A stretch of DNA of 64,000 nucleotides from NCBI GenBank assembly GCA_045110515.1, contig JBGCGD010000018.1:1-64000 (forward strand), given 5' to 3'. The position numbers were made by a program, and so were the translations under genes. This document shows positions 19,273 to 27,858 of the stretch, one piece after another (the stretch's first letter is position 1; each line of letters begins with the position of its first letter). Below the pieces are notes generated by a model. It ran no database searches and was not told the DNA's origin. It saw nothing but the letters and a program-made list of their open reading frames with translations. Source of the stretch: Granulosicoccus sp045110515. Lineage in GTDB: Bacteria > Pseudomonadota > Gammaproteobacteria > Granulosicoccales > Granulosicoccaceae.

Positions 19273-19953
19273 ATGATTGATCTCTCCAGCAATGAAGCTG
19301 CCTCATTGGTAAAGCTCGCAGCACGTGGCGCTGGTTACCCATGGGGCGTGGCCGAAGAATCTGCGTACGCGTCGCGGTGGTATTCAACTCAAGAAATAGA
19401 TGGCCTGTCACTGTTTGCCGCTTTATTTCATTGGTCAGATGACTACGCTACTGAGGACTTAAGCATTCGTCGTGAAGGCGATAAATGGAGTGGACAGAGT
19501 GGTCAACTGTGTCCTCTTTTGGCTGGCTGTGCAGTCACTGATTTTGCTGATCTGCTTGACTCAGGGCGCACGTTGGTACTTGAGCAAGTCGTATGTGCAG
19601 CTGTTTTGCTGCCATTTCTAGTACAGGTTTCCTCACAACTACAAAAGAGTGTGGAAGTTCGGTGGGAAGTAGAATGGCTCGTATGTAATGCAGCTAAGCC
19701 TGAGGTTGTCACAAGCACCGAGCAAGCGCGTGTGGAGTTTTCCTCTCATTATGCACCGATTACATTATCCATCAGTTGTTCGGAGTCGACAACTGAGCAC
19801 GGGAAGACTTGGTCTTTAAAAAGCTCGCCGCGCGTCAGTAGCGATGTTAGTGTTGTTCAATTACTGAGACAGTTTGCACACCGCACTTATGCCCCCGCAA
19901 CTGAGCAGTCTAGATTGTCCGGCGCCGGAGCAGGTACAAGCGACAACGATTGA
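19273..19953 (+). CDS. DUF3726 family protein
   Basis: A 226-residue protein matching my recollection of DUF3726: the N-terminus IDLSSNEAASLVKLAARGAG followed by WGVAEESAYASRWY is the diagnostic part, a short helical region with Ala/Gly-rich turns. No catalytic motif, signal peptide or membrane segment is visible. The C-terminal 30 residues are Ser/Gly/Ala-rich and probably disordered. It is tightly linked to the 581-residue unknown upstream and followed by an aldose dehydrogenase. Function is unknown. Confidence 0.72.
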   Translation: MIDLSSNEAASLVKLAARGAGYPWGVAEESAYASRWYSTQEIDGLSLFAALFHWSDDYATEDLSIRREGDKWSGQSGQLCPLLAGCAVTDFADLLDSGRTLVLEQVVCAAVLLPFLVQVSSQLQKSVEVRWEVEWLVCNAAKPEVVTSTEQARVEFSSHYAPITLSISCSESTTEHGKTWSLKSSPRVSSDVSVVQLLRQFAHRTYAPATEQSRLSGAGAGTSDND

Positions 19954-20031
19954 TACTCAACCGCAGAAAATCCCCATATTTGCTACTGTAGAGGGAGAAT
20001 GCTTATAACGCTTATTTTTACGGTGTAGAAC

Positions 20032-21039
20032 ATGACTAATTACTCCACAAGGAACATTGGTAGCACCACTCTGGAAGTCACTGAGCTAGGGCTGGGTTGT
20101 GCAGCTATGGCAGGTAACCACCGGCCGGTTCCAGACGAGGACATTGCAGGCGCAATAGAGGAGGCGCTTAATAGTCGCATTCGCTATGTCGATACAGCTC
20201 CTTTTTACGGATTCGGTCGCTCAGAACACTTCGTGGGGGCTGGGCTACGTCACCATAACGATTACGTACTTTCAACAAAAGCGGGTCGCTTGTTAGCACC
20301 GGGATACCCGCAAGATTCAAGTGCAGGGGAGTGGCCAGGAAGTTTTCCGTTTCATCAAATCTATGACTACAGTTACGATGGTGTTATGCGTTCCTACGAA
20401 GATAGCCTTCAGCGCATGGGGGTCAGTAACATCGATATTTTACTGTTGCACGATATCGGAGTGATGCAGCACGGTGAATCAGCAAACAAAGCATTGTTTG
20501 CTGATGCCATGAGTGGGGGCTATAAAGCCTTAGATGAATTGCGTTCAGCAGGTGATATAAAAGCTATTGGACTGGGGGTGAATGAACGCGAGGTTTGCAT
20601 TGATGCTATGCAGCACGGTCATTGGGATGCTTTCCTTTTAGCAGGAAGATATACACTGCTAGAGCAACAACCCATGCACGACTTATTTCCTGCGTGTGAA
20701 AAAGCCGGTACATCCATCATACTAGGTGGGCCTTTTAATTCCGGAATACTGGTTGGGGGGGACACGTGGAATTACGCGAAGGCACCACAAGCTGTTGCGG
20801 ATAAAGTGTCTGCCATTTCCCGAGTATGTCAGTCACATGGCATTCCGCTACCGGCTGCAGCCTTGCAGTTTCCATTGGGTTCCTCTTTGGTATCAAGTGT
20901 TATTCCCGGACCACGCTCCCGATCAGATGTTAAGCAAATAATCGATTGGTTTGATTTAGACATACCCACGTCTATGTGGTCAGACTTAAAGTCTGAGGGC
21001 TTGTTGGACGAGAGTGCCCCGGTGCCGGATTTAAAATGA
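20032..21039 (+). CDS. Aldo/keto reductase, D-threo-aldose 1-dehydrogenase-like
   Basis: A 335-residue aldo/keto reductase of the group containing D-threo-aldose (L-fucose/D-arabinose/L-galactose) dehydrogenase and pyridoxal 4-dehydrogenase. The tetrad is visible: Asp and Tyr in RYVDTAPFYGFGRSE, Lys in VLSTKAGR and His in ILLLHDIG. The insert between Lys and His (YDYSYDGVMRSYEDSLQRMG) is characteristic of this group. Such enzymes oxidise aldoses to aldonolactones. Near a dehydratase, kinase and aldolase for galactonate-type acids it could supply the aldonic acid, but a lactonase is not seen in the window. Confidence 0.85.
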   Translation: MTNYSTRNIGSTTLEVTELGLGCAAMAGNHRPVPDEDIAGAIEEALNSRIRYVDTAPFYGFGRSEHFVGAGLRHHNDYVLSTKAGRLLAPGYPQDSSAGEWPGSFPFHQIYDYSYDGVMRSYEDSLQRMGVSNIDILLLHDIGVMQHGESANKALFADAMSGGYKALDELRSAGDIKAIGLGVNEREVCIDAMQHGHWDAFLLAGRYTLLEQQPMHDLFPACEKAGTSIILGGPFNSGILVGGDTWNYAKAPQAVADKVSAISRVCQSHGIPLPAAALQFPLGSSLVSSVIPGPRSRSDVKQIIDWFDLDIPTSMWSDLKSEGLLDESAPVPDLK

Positions 21040-21066
21040 TTCTACTTCCGCTCAAACCTGATCGCT

Positions 21067-21546
21067 TCAAATGGGCGAGAGCATTAACACCACTGCGCTT
21101 TCATAAACGCCCGGAGTGACGCCATCAAAATCAGCTTTGTCTACCCGCATGCGAGTTAAGTAGTTAGGACTGATGCCACAACCATTGCCCGTATTGAACG
21201 AGTAGGAATTACGCGATGGTCTGCCGGCTACAAGCTGTTCGCCGGAGCTAGGGTTGTTATAGTCTTGCCAGAACAAGCTAAATGGCACTCGATCGCCGAT
21301 ATCATTGGTAAGATGAAAAGTGTTGGAATTGTTCTGATCGAGCGCGATGATCCTAAAACCGATCTCCTTGCTTTCTGTCCATGCACAAACAGCGGAGCGG
21401 CCCTCCCAATAAGCAGCAAAAGGAGACCATGAACCCAGATGGAGGTTTCTGACAAATTCGAGGCCACCAGCTACAGCGCCCTTATACGAACATGCAAGTC
21501 CCAAGGCGATAATCAGAGCCAGTAACGCAGGCTTCACGCTTTTCAT
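21067..21546 (-). CDS. Minor pilin-like secreted protein of the fimbrial cluster
   Basis: A 159-residue exported protein with signal peptide MKSVKPALLALIIALG... cleaved near AVAG. It ends FDGVTPGVYESAVVLMLSPI; the two pilins upstream end in the related pattern FNSAEPG(T/S)Y...DTLT(L/M)LVQPE, so I read it as a divergent pilin or tip subunit assembled by donor-strand exchange. The two cysteines (VCAW and GNGCG) could form a disulfide. It follows the second pilin gene by 27 bases and is probably in its transcript. Confidence 0.65.
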   Translation of the reverse strand: MKSVKPALLALIIALGLACSYKGAVAGGLEFVRNLHLGSWSPFAAYWEGRSAVCAWTESKEIGFRIIALDQNNSNTFHLTNDIGDRVPFSLFWQDYNNPSSGEQLVAGRPSRNSYSFNTGNGCGISPNYLTRMRVDKADFDGVTPGVYESAVVLMLSPI

Positions 21547-21573
21547 AAACGCAAGTGAGTGTACTACCTAGAA

Positions 21574-22134
21574 TTACTCAGGTTGTACTAGCAGTGTGAG
21601 CGTATCCTGATACGTGCCGGGCTCAGCAGAATTGAATTCTTCCGGCGTAACGGTCACCTGAAAGATTGCGTTGGTAGTCCCGTTGCAATTGGTGCTGGCA
21701 CTGTCACCAATTAAATCAGGGATAGTGCGGTTATAGGTAACCGGGAACGTAGTATCTGTTATCCAATTGAGGGAGTATGCGATATCAGATGTCGTTGTAT
21801 CAGACTGCAGCACAAAAGAGCCGTTTACTGATGTAATAGAAATATTGTAAGAACCGGTAGAGGAAAAAACACACACAGCATCTGCATCGGTTTTATTGGC
21901 ATTTAAAACGCCATTAGTGCCGAGAAACAAATCATCCAGATCAGTAATTAAAACTGCGTCTTCCTTGATGATCGTTATGACGGCCGTACCTTCTGAAGTT
22001 GCCCCCAGTGTGCCCTCAGTTGCTGCAAACGAATTAAAAGATAGTAGGGATAGGCACGCGATGCTAAGCGCGCTCAGCGGGCAACGTAACTTCCTAGTCC
22101 CCCATGTCTTATATTGCATACACTGTGTATCCAT
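21574..22134 (-). CDS. Fimbrial major-subunit-like protein, paralogue 2
   Basis: An exported pilin-like protein of about 186 residues. After the signal sequence (ending SFNSFAA) the mature part starts TEGTLGATSEGTAVITI, with ITDLDDLFLG and DAVCVFSSTGSYNISITSVNG, and a disulfide candidate pair Cys in AVCVF and TNCNG. It aligns along its whole length with the pilin at 22631-23143. The start is uncertain: ATG at 22134 is chosen, with GTG at 22146 and ATG at 22119 possible. Together with the nearby PapD-like chaperone and CS1-type usher it should form a surface fibre. Confidence 0.78.
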   Translation of the reverse strand: MDTQCMQYKTWGTRKLRCPLSALSIACLSLLSFNSFAATEGTLGATSEGTAVITIIKEDAVLITDLDDLFLGTNGVLNANKTDADAVCVFSSTGSYNISITSVNGSFVLQSDTTTSDIAYSLNWITDTTFPVTYNRTIPDLIGDSASTNCNGTTNAIFQVTVTPEEFNSAEPGTYQDTLTLLVQPE

Positions 22135-22630
22135 AGAAATATCCACTGTTGCACAGCTATCAATTCCTATGCCATGAGGCTTAGCGATTTCCTTATAAAG
22201 CTCATGTGCCTGATATTTTTCGGCTATATGTACGCGTTAGCATCAAATGTTAGGCAACTTAGTCAAAAGCAAAGTATGCCTTGTATGTAGATTCGCTAAG
22301 CTATTGCGTTTATTGGTAAAAGTTCTAGCTATTGAAAATTTAAACAGAAGTCGCTGTTGATGTTATTTAGAAAATTTTACGTTATCACAGCAATGCCCGG
22401 AGCAGGCATGATTAACGTGGCGCTACAGTGTGTAATCAAATGTAAACCGATCGTATTCTCACATCAGGCATCCACACCCGTAGGGCTTCAACATTGGGTG
22501 AAGTACACGCAGTGCACAAAATTTGACGCCAATAAACTAAAAAAAGCCACGGCTACCGATGATTAGGGAGCCGTGGCTTCTTGCTAGATATTATTCACTG
22601 GCAAGTGCCAGTGGACAAATAACCTATAGA
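22135..22630. other. Inter-pilin region: terminator and presumed promoter
   Basis: This stretch of nearly 500 bases separates the two pilin genes. It holds the terminator of the upstream pilin at 22534-22579 and, by position, the promoter of the downstream pilin. A 69-codon plus-strand frame at 22357-22566 has no family features and overlaps the terminator, so I do not call it. Confidence 0.5.
22534..22579 (-). terminator. Rho-independent terminator of the major pilin gene
   Basis: An 11-bp perfect stem (AAGCCACGGCT at 22544-22554 with AGCCGTGGCTT at 22569-22579) encloses a 14-base loop. On the minus strand it is followed by a run of seven T residues. It lies about 50 bases past the stop of the pilin gene and would let that pilin be made in excess over downstream subunits. 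Confidence 0.85.
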
Positions 22631-23143
22631 TTACTCAGGCTGAACAAGCATTGTTAGCGTGTCCGTGTAACTGCCTGGCTCAGCTGAGTTAAAGTCCGGC
22701 GCAGCCACTGAAACTGAGAATGTCGCGTTAGTACCTGCGTTGCAATCTACTGCTGCTGAATCACCAGTAAGGCCTGTGATAGCTGTGTTGTAAACTGCAG
22801 TTGTTGTTGTGCCAGCAGTCCAATCAACTGTATATGGTATGTTTGTTGTAGTGCTTGCGTCTGTAAGTTCAAATGTGCCATTGGCCGACGTCAAAGTGAT
22901 GTTGTAGCCACCTGTTGAGGAGAACACGCAAACATCGTCCGATTGAGTAGCCGTAGCTGTCAAGTTGCCTTGTGCACCTAAATTGATATCATCAAGGTTT
23001 GAAATCTGTACCGCGTTTCCTTTTGCGATATTGATGATAGCCGTACCAGTAGACGTTGCTCCAAGCAAACCGTCTGTTGCTGCCATTGCAGAACCAGACA
23101 TTGCGGTTAGCGTAGCGATCGCTGCTATGCGAAATAATTTCAT
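22631..23143 (-). CDS. Fimbrial major-subunit-like protein, paralogue 1
   Basis: A 170-residue exported pilin-like protein. Signal peptide MKLFRIAAIATLTAMSGSAMA; the mature chain begins ATDGLLGATSTGTAIINI and is rich in Thr, Ala and Gly with very few charged residues, as pilins of alternative chaperone-usher systems are. Two cysteines (DDVCVF and VDCNAG) likely form a disulfide. It ends EPGSYTDTLTMLVQPE, shared with its paralogue. Its own terminator downstream and an AAGGGTAAGAG ribosome-site region upstream suggest strong separate expression, so this is my candidate for the main shaft subunit. Confidence 0.82.
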   Translation of the reverse strand: MKLFRIAAIATLTAMSGSAMAATDGLLGATSTGTAIINIAKGNAVQISNLDDINLGAQGNLTATATQSDDVCVFSSTGGYNITLTSANGTFELTDASTTTNIPYTVDWTAGTTTTAVYNTAITGLTGDSAAVDCNAGTNATFSVSVAAPDFNSAEPGSYTDTLTMLVQPE

Positions 23144-23710
23144 GTTTTCTCTTACCCTTTAAGTGATGGTATATAGTTAGGTATCAATCTAAGTATCTAG
23201 TTGTACTAGTCTGCTTAACTCATAGAACTTTCACAGTAAATTCATCTCTGCGGTGATTATTCACTGCGCATCATCGTTAATGCAGTCATTCAACTCGATG
23301 GCAACCATTTAGGGTGAAAGCTGTCTGCATGTACGATGTAATTGTTAACGGATACACCGTGCATAATCTTGCAGATTAATTCTTGAATTGCGACTTTTCT
23401 CTCGAAAGGTCCCGCTTATCTATTTCAACTTGCTGATTTGTGTGAAATATTTGGCGAATGTGCCGAGAACCCCATCACAGGAAACTGGGCCGAGTTAGGT
23501 CCGTTTTGACGGTAATTGCTCGGTGAAAATTTGAAAGCCCTGCCGAAATACTGACGTAATACATCATGTGTCACAGATTTATGATGACTGATTCACGTTT
23601 TAGACTTCATTTTCCCGGTTTACCTACTGTGAATCACTGACTACTGGCGTGAGGAATAGTGCTTGCTATGAGCTCGTACACGGTCATTATATTCACGCCT
23701 ACGGAGCTTT
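23144..23710. other. Divergent intergenic region between pilin and chaperone genes
   Basis: These 567 bases carry no recognisable gene. They lie between divergent fimbrial genes and so should hold promoters for both directions. I see no clear operator, and no inverted repeat flanking a promoter of the kind that would point to phase variation. Confidence 0.5.
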
Positions 23711-24454
23711 ATGTTCTTTCACTGTCGCCCCATTAATAGCGTTGTCCTTTTCTTGTTTACGTTGTTGGTGCTTATCACAACTGCAAGCACTGCGCAGGCA
23801 CAAATATCGGTTAGCAAATCGGTATTAGAATTTAATGAAGAAAATCTTATTCAAGACCTAGATGTCACTAACACGGGTGACTTCAAAATATTCTTAAACC
23901 TTTCAGTTGCTCAAATTCGGAACCCTCACACAGCTAATCCTGAAAGAGTCGAGTTGACAGATCCTCGTACCTCACCGGTTTTGGTCAGCCCTAAGCAGTT
24001 ATTAATTCCTCCGGGGCAGCGAAAACGCGTAAGGGTTATTTTGCGAAAGCTACCTAAGAAGGTCGATCACGTTTACCGATTGGCGATTAAGCCGTTTACC
24101 GGTGATGTTCAACTGGACACTGACCGACCTGCCAATACAAAAGCATCGGCTATTAAAATTCTTTTGGGGTATGACATCTTGCTGTTAGCACGTCCGAAAG
24201 ATGCTGTCGGAAAATTAGCTGTAAAGCGCACAGCAGACAAACTATATTTTAAGAACATGGGCAACACAAACGTTTTACTCAGGCGTATGCGCCAGTGTAA
24301 TTCGAACGGTCGCGATTGCGTCGATCTGACTCCCAATAGGGTCTATGCAGGAGAGCTGTATAAGGTTGATCTGCCCAAAAAAGGCAGTGCCAGGAAATAT
24401 CCGGTACAAGTGTGGCAAGCTACCGGTTTGAAGAACTCTAAAAAAACGTATTAG
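23711..24454 (+). CDS. Periplasmic fimbrial chaperone (PapD-like)
   Basis: A 247-residue chaperone with a signal peptide (to about residue 30, ending TAQA) and the two Ig-like domains of PapD-type proteins. Visible family features are ISVSKSVLEFNEENLIQDLDV at the N-terminal edge strand and the conserved RPKDAV...LYFKNMGNTNVLL in the second domain. The motif PPGQRKRVRVILRKLP corresponds to the G1/basic-cleft region that caps pilin subunits. GGAG lies five bases before the ATG. It is encoded on the strand opposite to the pilins and usher and its stop is four bases from the usher stop, an unusual arrangement. Confidence 0.85.
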   Translation: MFFHCRPINSVVLFLFTLLVLITTASTAQAQISVSKSVLEFNEENLIQDLDVTNTGDFKIFLNLSVAQIRNPHTANPERVELTDPRTSPVLVSPKQLLIPPGQRKRVRVILRKLPKKVDHVYRLAIKPFTGDVQLDTDRPANTKASAIKILLGYDILLLARPKDAVGKLAVKRTADKLYFKNMGNTNVLLRRMRQCNSNGRDCVDLTPNRVYAGELYKVDLPKKGSARKYPVQVWQATGLKNSKKTY

Positions 24455-24458
24455 GCAT

Positions 24459-26939
24459 TTACTGTAGAGCCTTGCAGATTAGCGGATCATCGAGTATTAA
24501 AAATTCTTCGTCACCGGTGTCATTGGGGACCGTCATGGTGCAATTGGGAAGCCCCGTTCTGATGACAGTAAGTATTTCACCCGGTGATACTTCCGCTTGT
24601 ATGAACCCCTCGGAATCAACCAGCACCGGGTTAGGGTCGCGATTGACAAAGCCATCGCGAACGATTTCACCGTTTTCATCAATGATCGTTGCTATGAGCA
24701 ACACCCGCACTCTGGATTCCGCGTTCACGCGATAGACAACGCCCGGGTACACTGTAAATCTAAACGTGTTCTCACTCAGCGTACTGGTCAATGCAGATCT
24801 GGGTATGAGTTTTACAACGTACTCACGTAAGGGTTCCAATCCTACAAATCGCTTTTCTCCCGCGCGGCTTTCACCCGTTCTCAGGCCATTGATGTAGATA
24901 TCAAATTCAGTGTCGTCATCAACCCCTTTGATTTGGATGATGACACCCGATTGGCCCACTCCTACACCACCAAAAGCAAATCCCTGGCTATCTATTCCGA
25001 TGTTGGTTCCAAGATTTATAGAGCTGTTCCTTGTGCTTTCATCCTCGTCATTGGTGTTCCAGTCTGCGTTAAATTTCAACGCGAAGCTTTCATGATCAAT
25101 ATTTGCACTCAAGCCTAAGCCTTCACTTTCCTCATTGATTTCTGAGCGGAGGGTGGTCTCCCATTGAATGGGGTTTTTCTCGTCTGAGCGAACGCTATGG
25201 CTGAGACTGAGTAGTCCGCTGTCGGCGTTTTCCGCACTTCGTGACAGGTCTAACCCTAATTCTGTACTGCCTCTTGGTTCATCAACAGAAACTGTGAACC
25301 CCAAGTTAAGAGAGCGTCCGTCGTTGTTTTGCTGATAGTTAAAATTCATAGTCGTCCGCAGTGTGCTGGACTTAAAAAGAAGATGTCTGAACGAGACGTT
25401 GACGTCTGAAGTTGTTCGGGGATTGTCTGCAGACCTGCCTACTTTTCGCTGGTTATATCTTGCGTTTAACGATGATTTACCAAATGTTCTGGTCCAGGAT
25501 GCACTGTACTGTGTGAACGGTCCCGGAATAATACTTTTCAAAAAAGGGTCATCGGTTAAGCTATCACCGGCTCTGAACCAACTACCGCTTAGGCTGTAGC
25601 TCATGCGCGCATTTGTATATCCCAACCTTAGTGTGCCGGCGCGTAGCTGTTCGGAACCACCACTTAGAGTGAACTGCAAAGAAAGTTTTGGCCCGAGTAG
25701 AATATATTCTGCTTCAGCCAGAGCCAGTGTATTTGCACCAATGAGGCTGAGATTCCAGGCTGAGTTATCGGTGATTCGTCTGGCGAAATTCAACCCACCC
25801 AATGAAATATCACTAAGCTCCGGTATGAGATTCAGATCGGTAAATTCAACCGGTATCCCAAACGTCAAACCGAAGATTGTTTCGTCGCGCGGCGGAATGC
25901 TTGTGCTCTTGGTGAACAAACGAAACTCGCTACGCAGGCCTGATACCGGATCATAAATACGTATTTCTACCTCGTAAGTTCCATTGGGTAGCGATACGGT
26001 GTTGATAGCCTGATTGCCCGCAGGGTAGGTATCAGCAACGTATACACGATCGTCGACAACCATTTGCACCTGTGAGCGCCGGGGCAGGTACACTGCCACT
26101 TCTGAACTAAATGCGTCATCTAAATCTATTCGGGTGCGCAAAGAGCTCTCAAAACTAGCGCCGAGAATATCGACATTCGATAAAGCTGAGCCCGACTCAA
26201 AGGCAAAAGAACCGAAAGACAGGGAATGGTTTCGGAATAGATGGGTTAAGCGGGCCGTTTCTAGTCGAGTACGTTCTGTTCGCGTGTTGTAGTCTAACTC
26301 GGCAAAGATTGTCCCCTTGCCGTAGTTTGCGAATGCGCGAGCTGATAAATCTACCGCTTGTCTACCGTCACTGGTATTTGTGCCCAATGCATTTAGCGAT
26401 AGGATCGAGCTCTTACGATTTTCAGGCTCTGGTAAGTAACGAGCAGAATCAGCGTACTGAACAGATTGGAGAGATTGCTCCAGAAACAAATCCAGTTTCA
26501 GTAAATCAGCGTCGTAGATTATCGCAAGCGGGTCAGGATCGATTTGCCCACAGCCTGGTGGGTCGTCGCTGGCGTAACACACTAAGTGACCGTTGGTGGG
26601 TAGTACCTCCTGCAGCAGAGCTGTTAAACGTGCAGGGTCCTCGATGCCTTCCAGCATGTCGACGACGGCTGTAGGGTCTTCAAAAGTGAGTGTTTCTGCA
26701 TCGGCTGTTACTAGCGTATTGCCTACCTTACGCTCGTTGTAATGAATATCGATAACAACGGTCTGTGCCTCGATCAGAGATTCGAAACCAGCGGGTACTG
26801 CATCGCTGATAGACATTGAACCGCTGCTTTGAGCCAGCAGGTTTGAGCTGATAGCGAGCAGCACACAAGCTGCCATTGAGTTGACACTGTCAGGTGCTTT
26901 TGATTGGCGTGGTCGGTCAGCCCGACAAGTAAAAAACAA
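24459..26939 (-). CDS. Outer-membrane usher, CS1/TcfC type
   Basis: An 826-residue usher that secretes and polymerises pilins at the outer membrane. It lacks the N-terminal domain pattern of FimD-type ushers and instead fits the TcfC/CS1 family: an N-terminal region with VDMLEGIEDPARLTALLQ, a middle with DDRVYVADTYPAGNQAINT and SLPNGTYEVEIRIYDP (plug-like domain), long alternating barrel strands, and a C-terminal domain with GLEPLREYVVKLIP and VYPGVVYRVNAESRV. Signal peptide is within the first 37 residues; the ATG at 26939 keeps the basic n-region, while a start at 26876 would not. It belongs with the chaperone and three pilin-like genes nearby. Confidence 0.85.
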   Translation of the reverse strand: MFFTCRADRPRQSKAPDSVNSMAACVLLAISSNLLAQSSGSMSISDAVPAGFESLIEAQTVVIDIHYNERKVGNTLVTADAETLTFEDPTAVVDMLEGIEDPARLTALLQEVLPTNGHLVCYASDDPPGCGQIDPDPLAIIYDADLLKLDLFLEQSLQSVQYADSARYLPEPENRKSSILSLNALGTNTSDGRQAVDLSARAFANYGKGTIFAELDYNTRTERTRLETARLTHLFRNHSLSFGSFAFESGSALSNVDILGASFESSLRTRIDLDDAFSSEVAVYLPRRSQVQMVVDDRVYVADTYPAGNQAINTVSLPNGTYEVEIRIYDPVSGLRSEFRLFTKSTSIPPRDETIFGLTFGIPVEFTDLNLIPELSDISLGGLNFARRITDNSAWNLSLIGANTLALAEAEYILLGPKLSLQFTLSGGSEQLRAGTLRLGYTNARMSYSLSGSWFRAGDSLTDDPFLKSIIPGPFTQYSASWTRTFGKSSLNARYNQRKVGRSADNPRTTSDVNVSFRHLLFKSSTLRTTMNFNYQQNNDGRSLNLGFTVSVDEPRGSTELGLDLSRSAENADSGLLSLSHSVRSDEKNPIQWETTLRSEINEESEGLGLSANIDHESFALKFNADWNTNDEDESTRNSSINLGTNIGIDSQGFAFGGVGVGQSGVIIQIKGVDDDTEFDIYINGLRTGESRAGEKRFVGLEPLREYVVKLIPRSALTSTLSENTFRFTVYPGVVYRVNAESRVRVLLIATIIDENGEIVRDGFVNRDPNPVLVDSEGFIQAEVSPGEILTVIRTGLPNCTMTVPNDTGDEEFLILDDPLICKALQ

Positions 26940-27090
26940 AGCTGGTTGATCTCAAACGCGAACTGGTCTTTGTTGTTTGTTAGCTCACGTCAATCGTGCC
27001 AGCAAACAACTCAAATGGCTGTACGGAGTGTAGTTCACCCGTGCTTCAGGGTTCAGCAGATTTAACTTTTTAGGGTAGTGACAAGTGACA

Positions 27091-27825
27091 CTAACCGATA
27101 TGAAAGCCTCCATTAACGGATAGATCGGTGCCAGTAATGTAGCCGCTATCCTTGCTGGCAAGAAAGGCGATAGATTTGGCGATCTCAATGGGTTCGGCGA
27201 ATCTACCCACCGGTATTTGCTGAATTATTTTGCTTCTCACTTTTTCAGGCACTGCTTCAATCATCGGAGACTGGACATACCCTGGCGACACGCTGTTAAC
27301 GGTGATGCCCTCTTTTGCCACCTCGCGGGCGAGAGCTCGTGTGAATCCTGTCATGCCAGCCTTGGCCGCCGAGTAATTGGTTTGACCGATTTGTCCGCGT
27401 TGGCCATTCACTGAAGACACATTGATGATTCTTCCGTAGCCTCGTTCTGTCATGCGGGCCACAACTGGCTGGCTGACGTTGAAAACGCTATCCAGATTAG
27501 TGCGAATAACATCAGACCATTGCTGTGCAGAGAGCGTAGAAATTTTCGCATCGCGTGTAATGCCTGCCGCATTAACCAGAATAGCGATAGGCCCTATGTC
27601 GCTCTCTATAGTTCGTATAGCTTGGTTGCATGCGTCGGAATCAGTTACATCAAATGGCATGAGTACGCACTCTGTATTGGCAGCCGTAAATTCGCCCTGT
27701 ATTCGCGTGGCCTCAGCCGGATGACAATTCGCAACAACTGTATACCCTTCGTCTGTAAAGAGTTGGCAGACAGCGGTGCCAATTGCACCTGTTCCACCGG
27801 TAACTAATGCCACTGACTGACTCAT
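27091..27825 (-). CDS. phaB: Acetoacetyl-CoA reductase-like SDR
   Basis: A short-chain dehydrogenase of about 244 residues. NADPH loop TGGTGAIGTAVCQ at the N-terminus, NAAGITRD, catalytic Ser in NVSSVNGQRGQIGQ, Tyr and Lys in NYSAAKAG, and the ending TGTDLSVNGGFHIG all match PhaB, which reduces acetoacetyl-CoA to (R)-3-hydroxybutyryl-CoA for polyhydroxybutyrate. FabG is the alternative, but the GFHI ending and ITRDAKISTLS favour PhaB. I start at the ATG at 27825, which has GAGGAAA upstream, not at 27852. The gene lies 33 bases behind the racemase gene. Confidence 0.85.
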   Translation of the reverse strand: MSQSVALVTGGTGAIGTAVCQLFTDEGYTVVANCHPAEATRIQGEFTAANTECVLMPFDVTDSDACNQAIRTIESDIGPIAILVNAAGITRDAKISTLSAQQWSDVIRTNLDSVFNVSQPVVARMTERGYGRIINVSSVNGQRGQIGQTNYSAAKAGMTGFTRALAREVAKEGITVNSVSPGYVQSPMIEAVPEKVRSKIIQQIPVGRFAEPIEIAKSIAFLASKDSGYITGTDLSVNGGFHIG

Positions 27826-27858
27826 GTTTAATTTCCTCGGTTGGGCGAACAAAAAGGA

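Noticed and set aside
22357..22566. 69-codon plus-strand frame between the pilin genes
   Set aside because: It runs into the minus-strand terminator stem and has no recognisable features.
24459..26939. Several 80-120 codon frames antisense to the usher
   Set aside because: They mirror the coding periodicity of the usher and carry no independent features.
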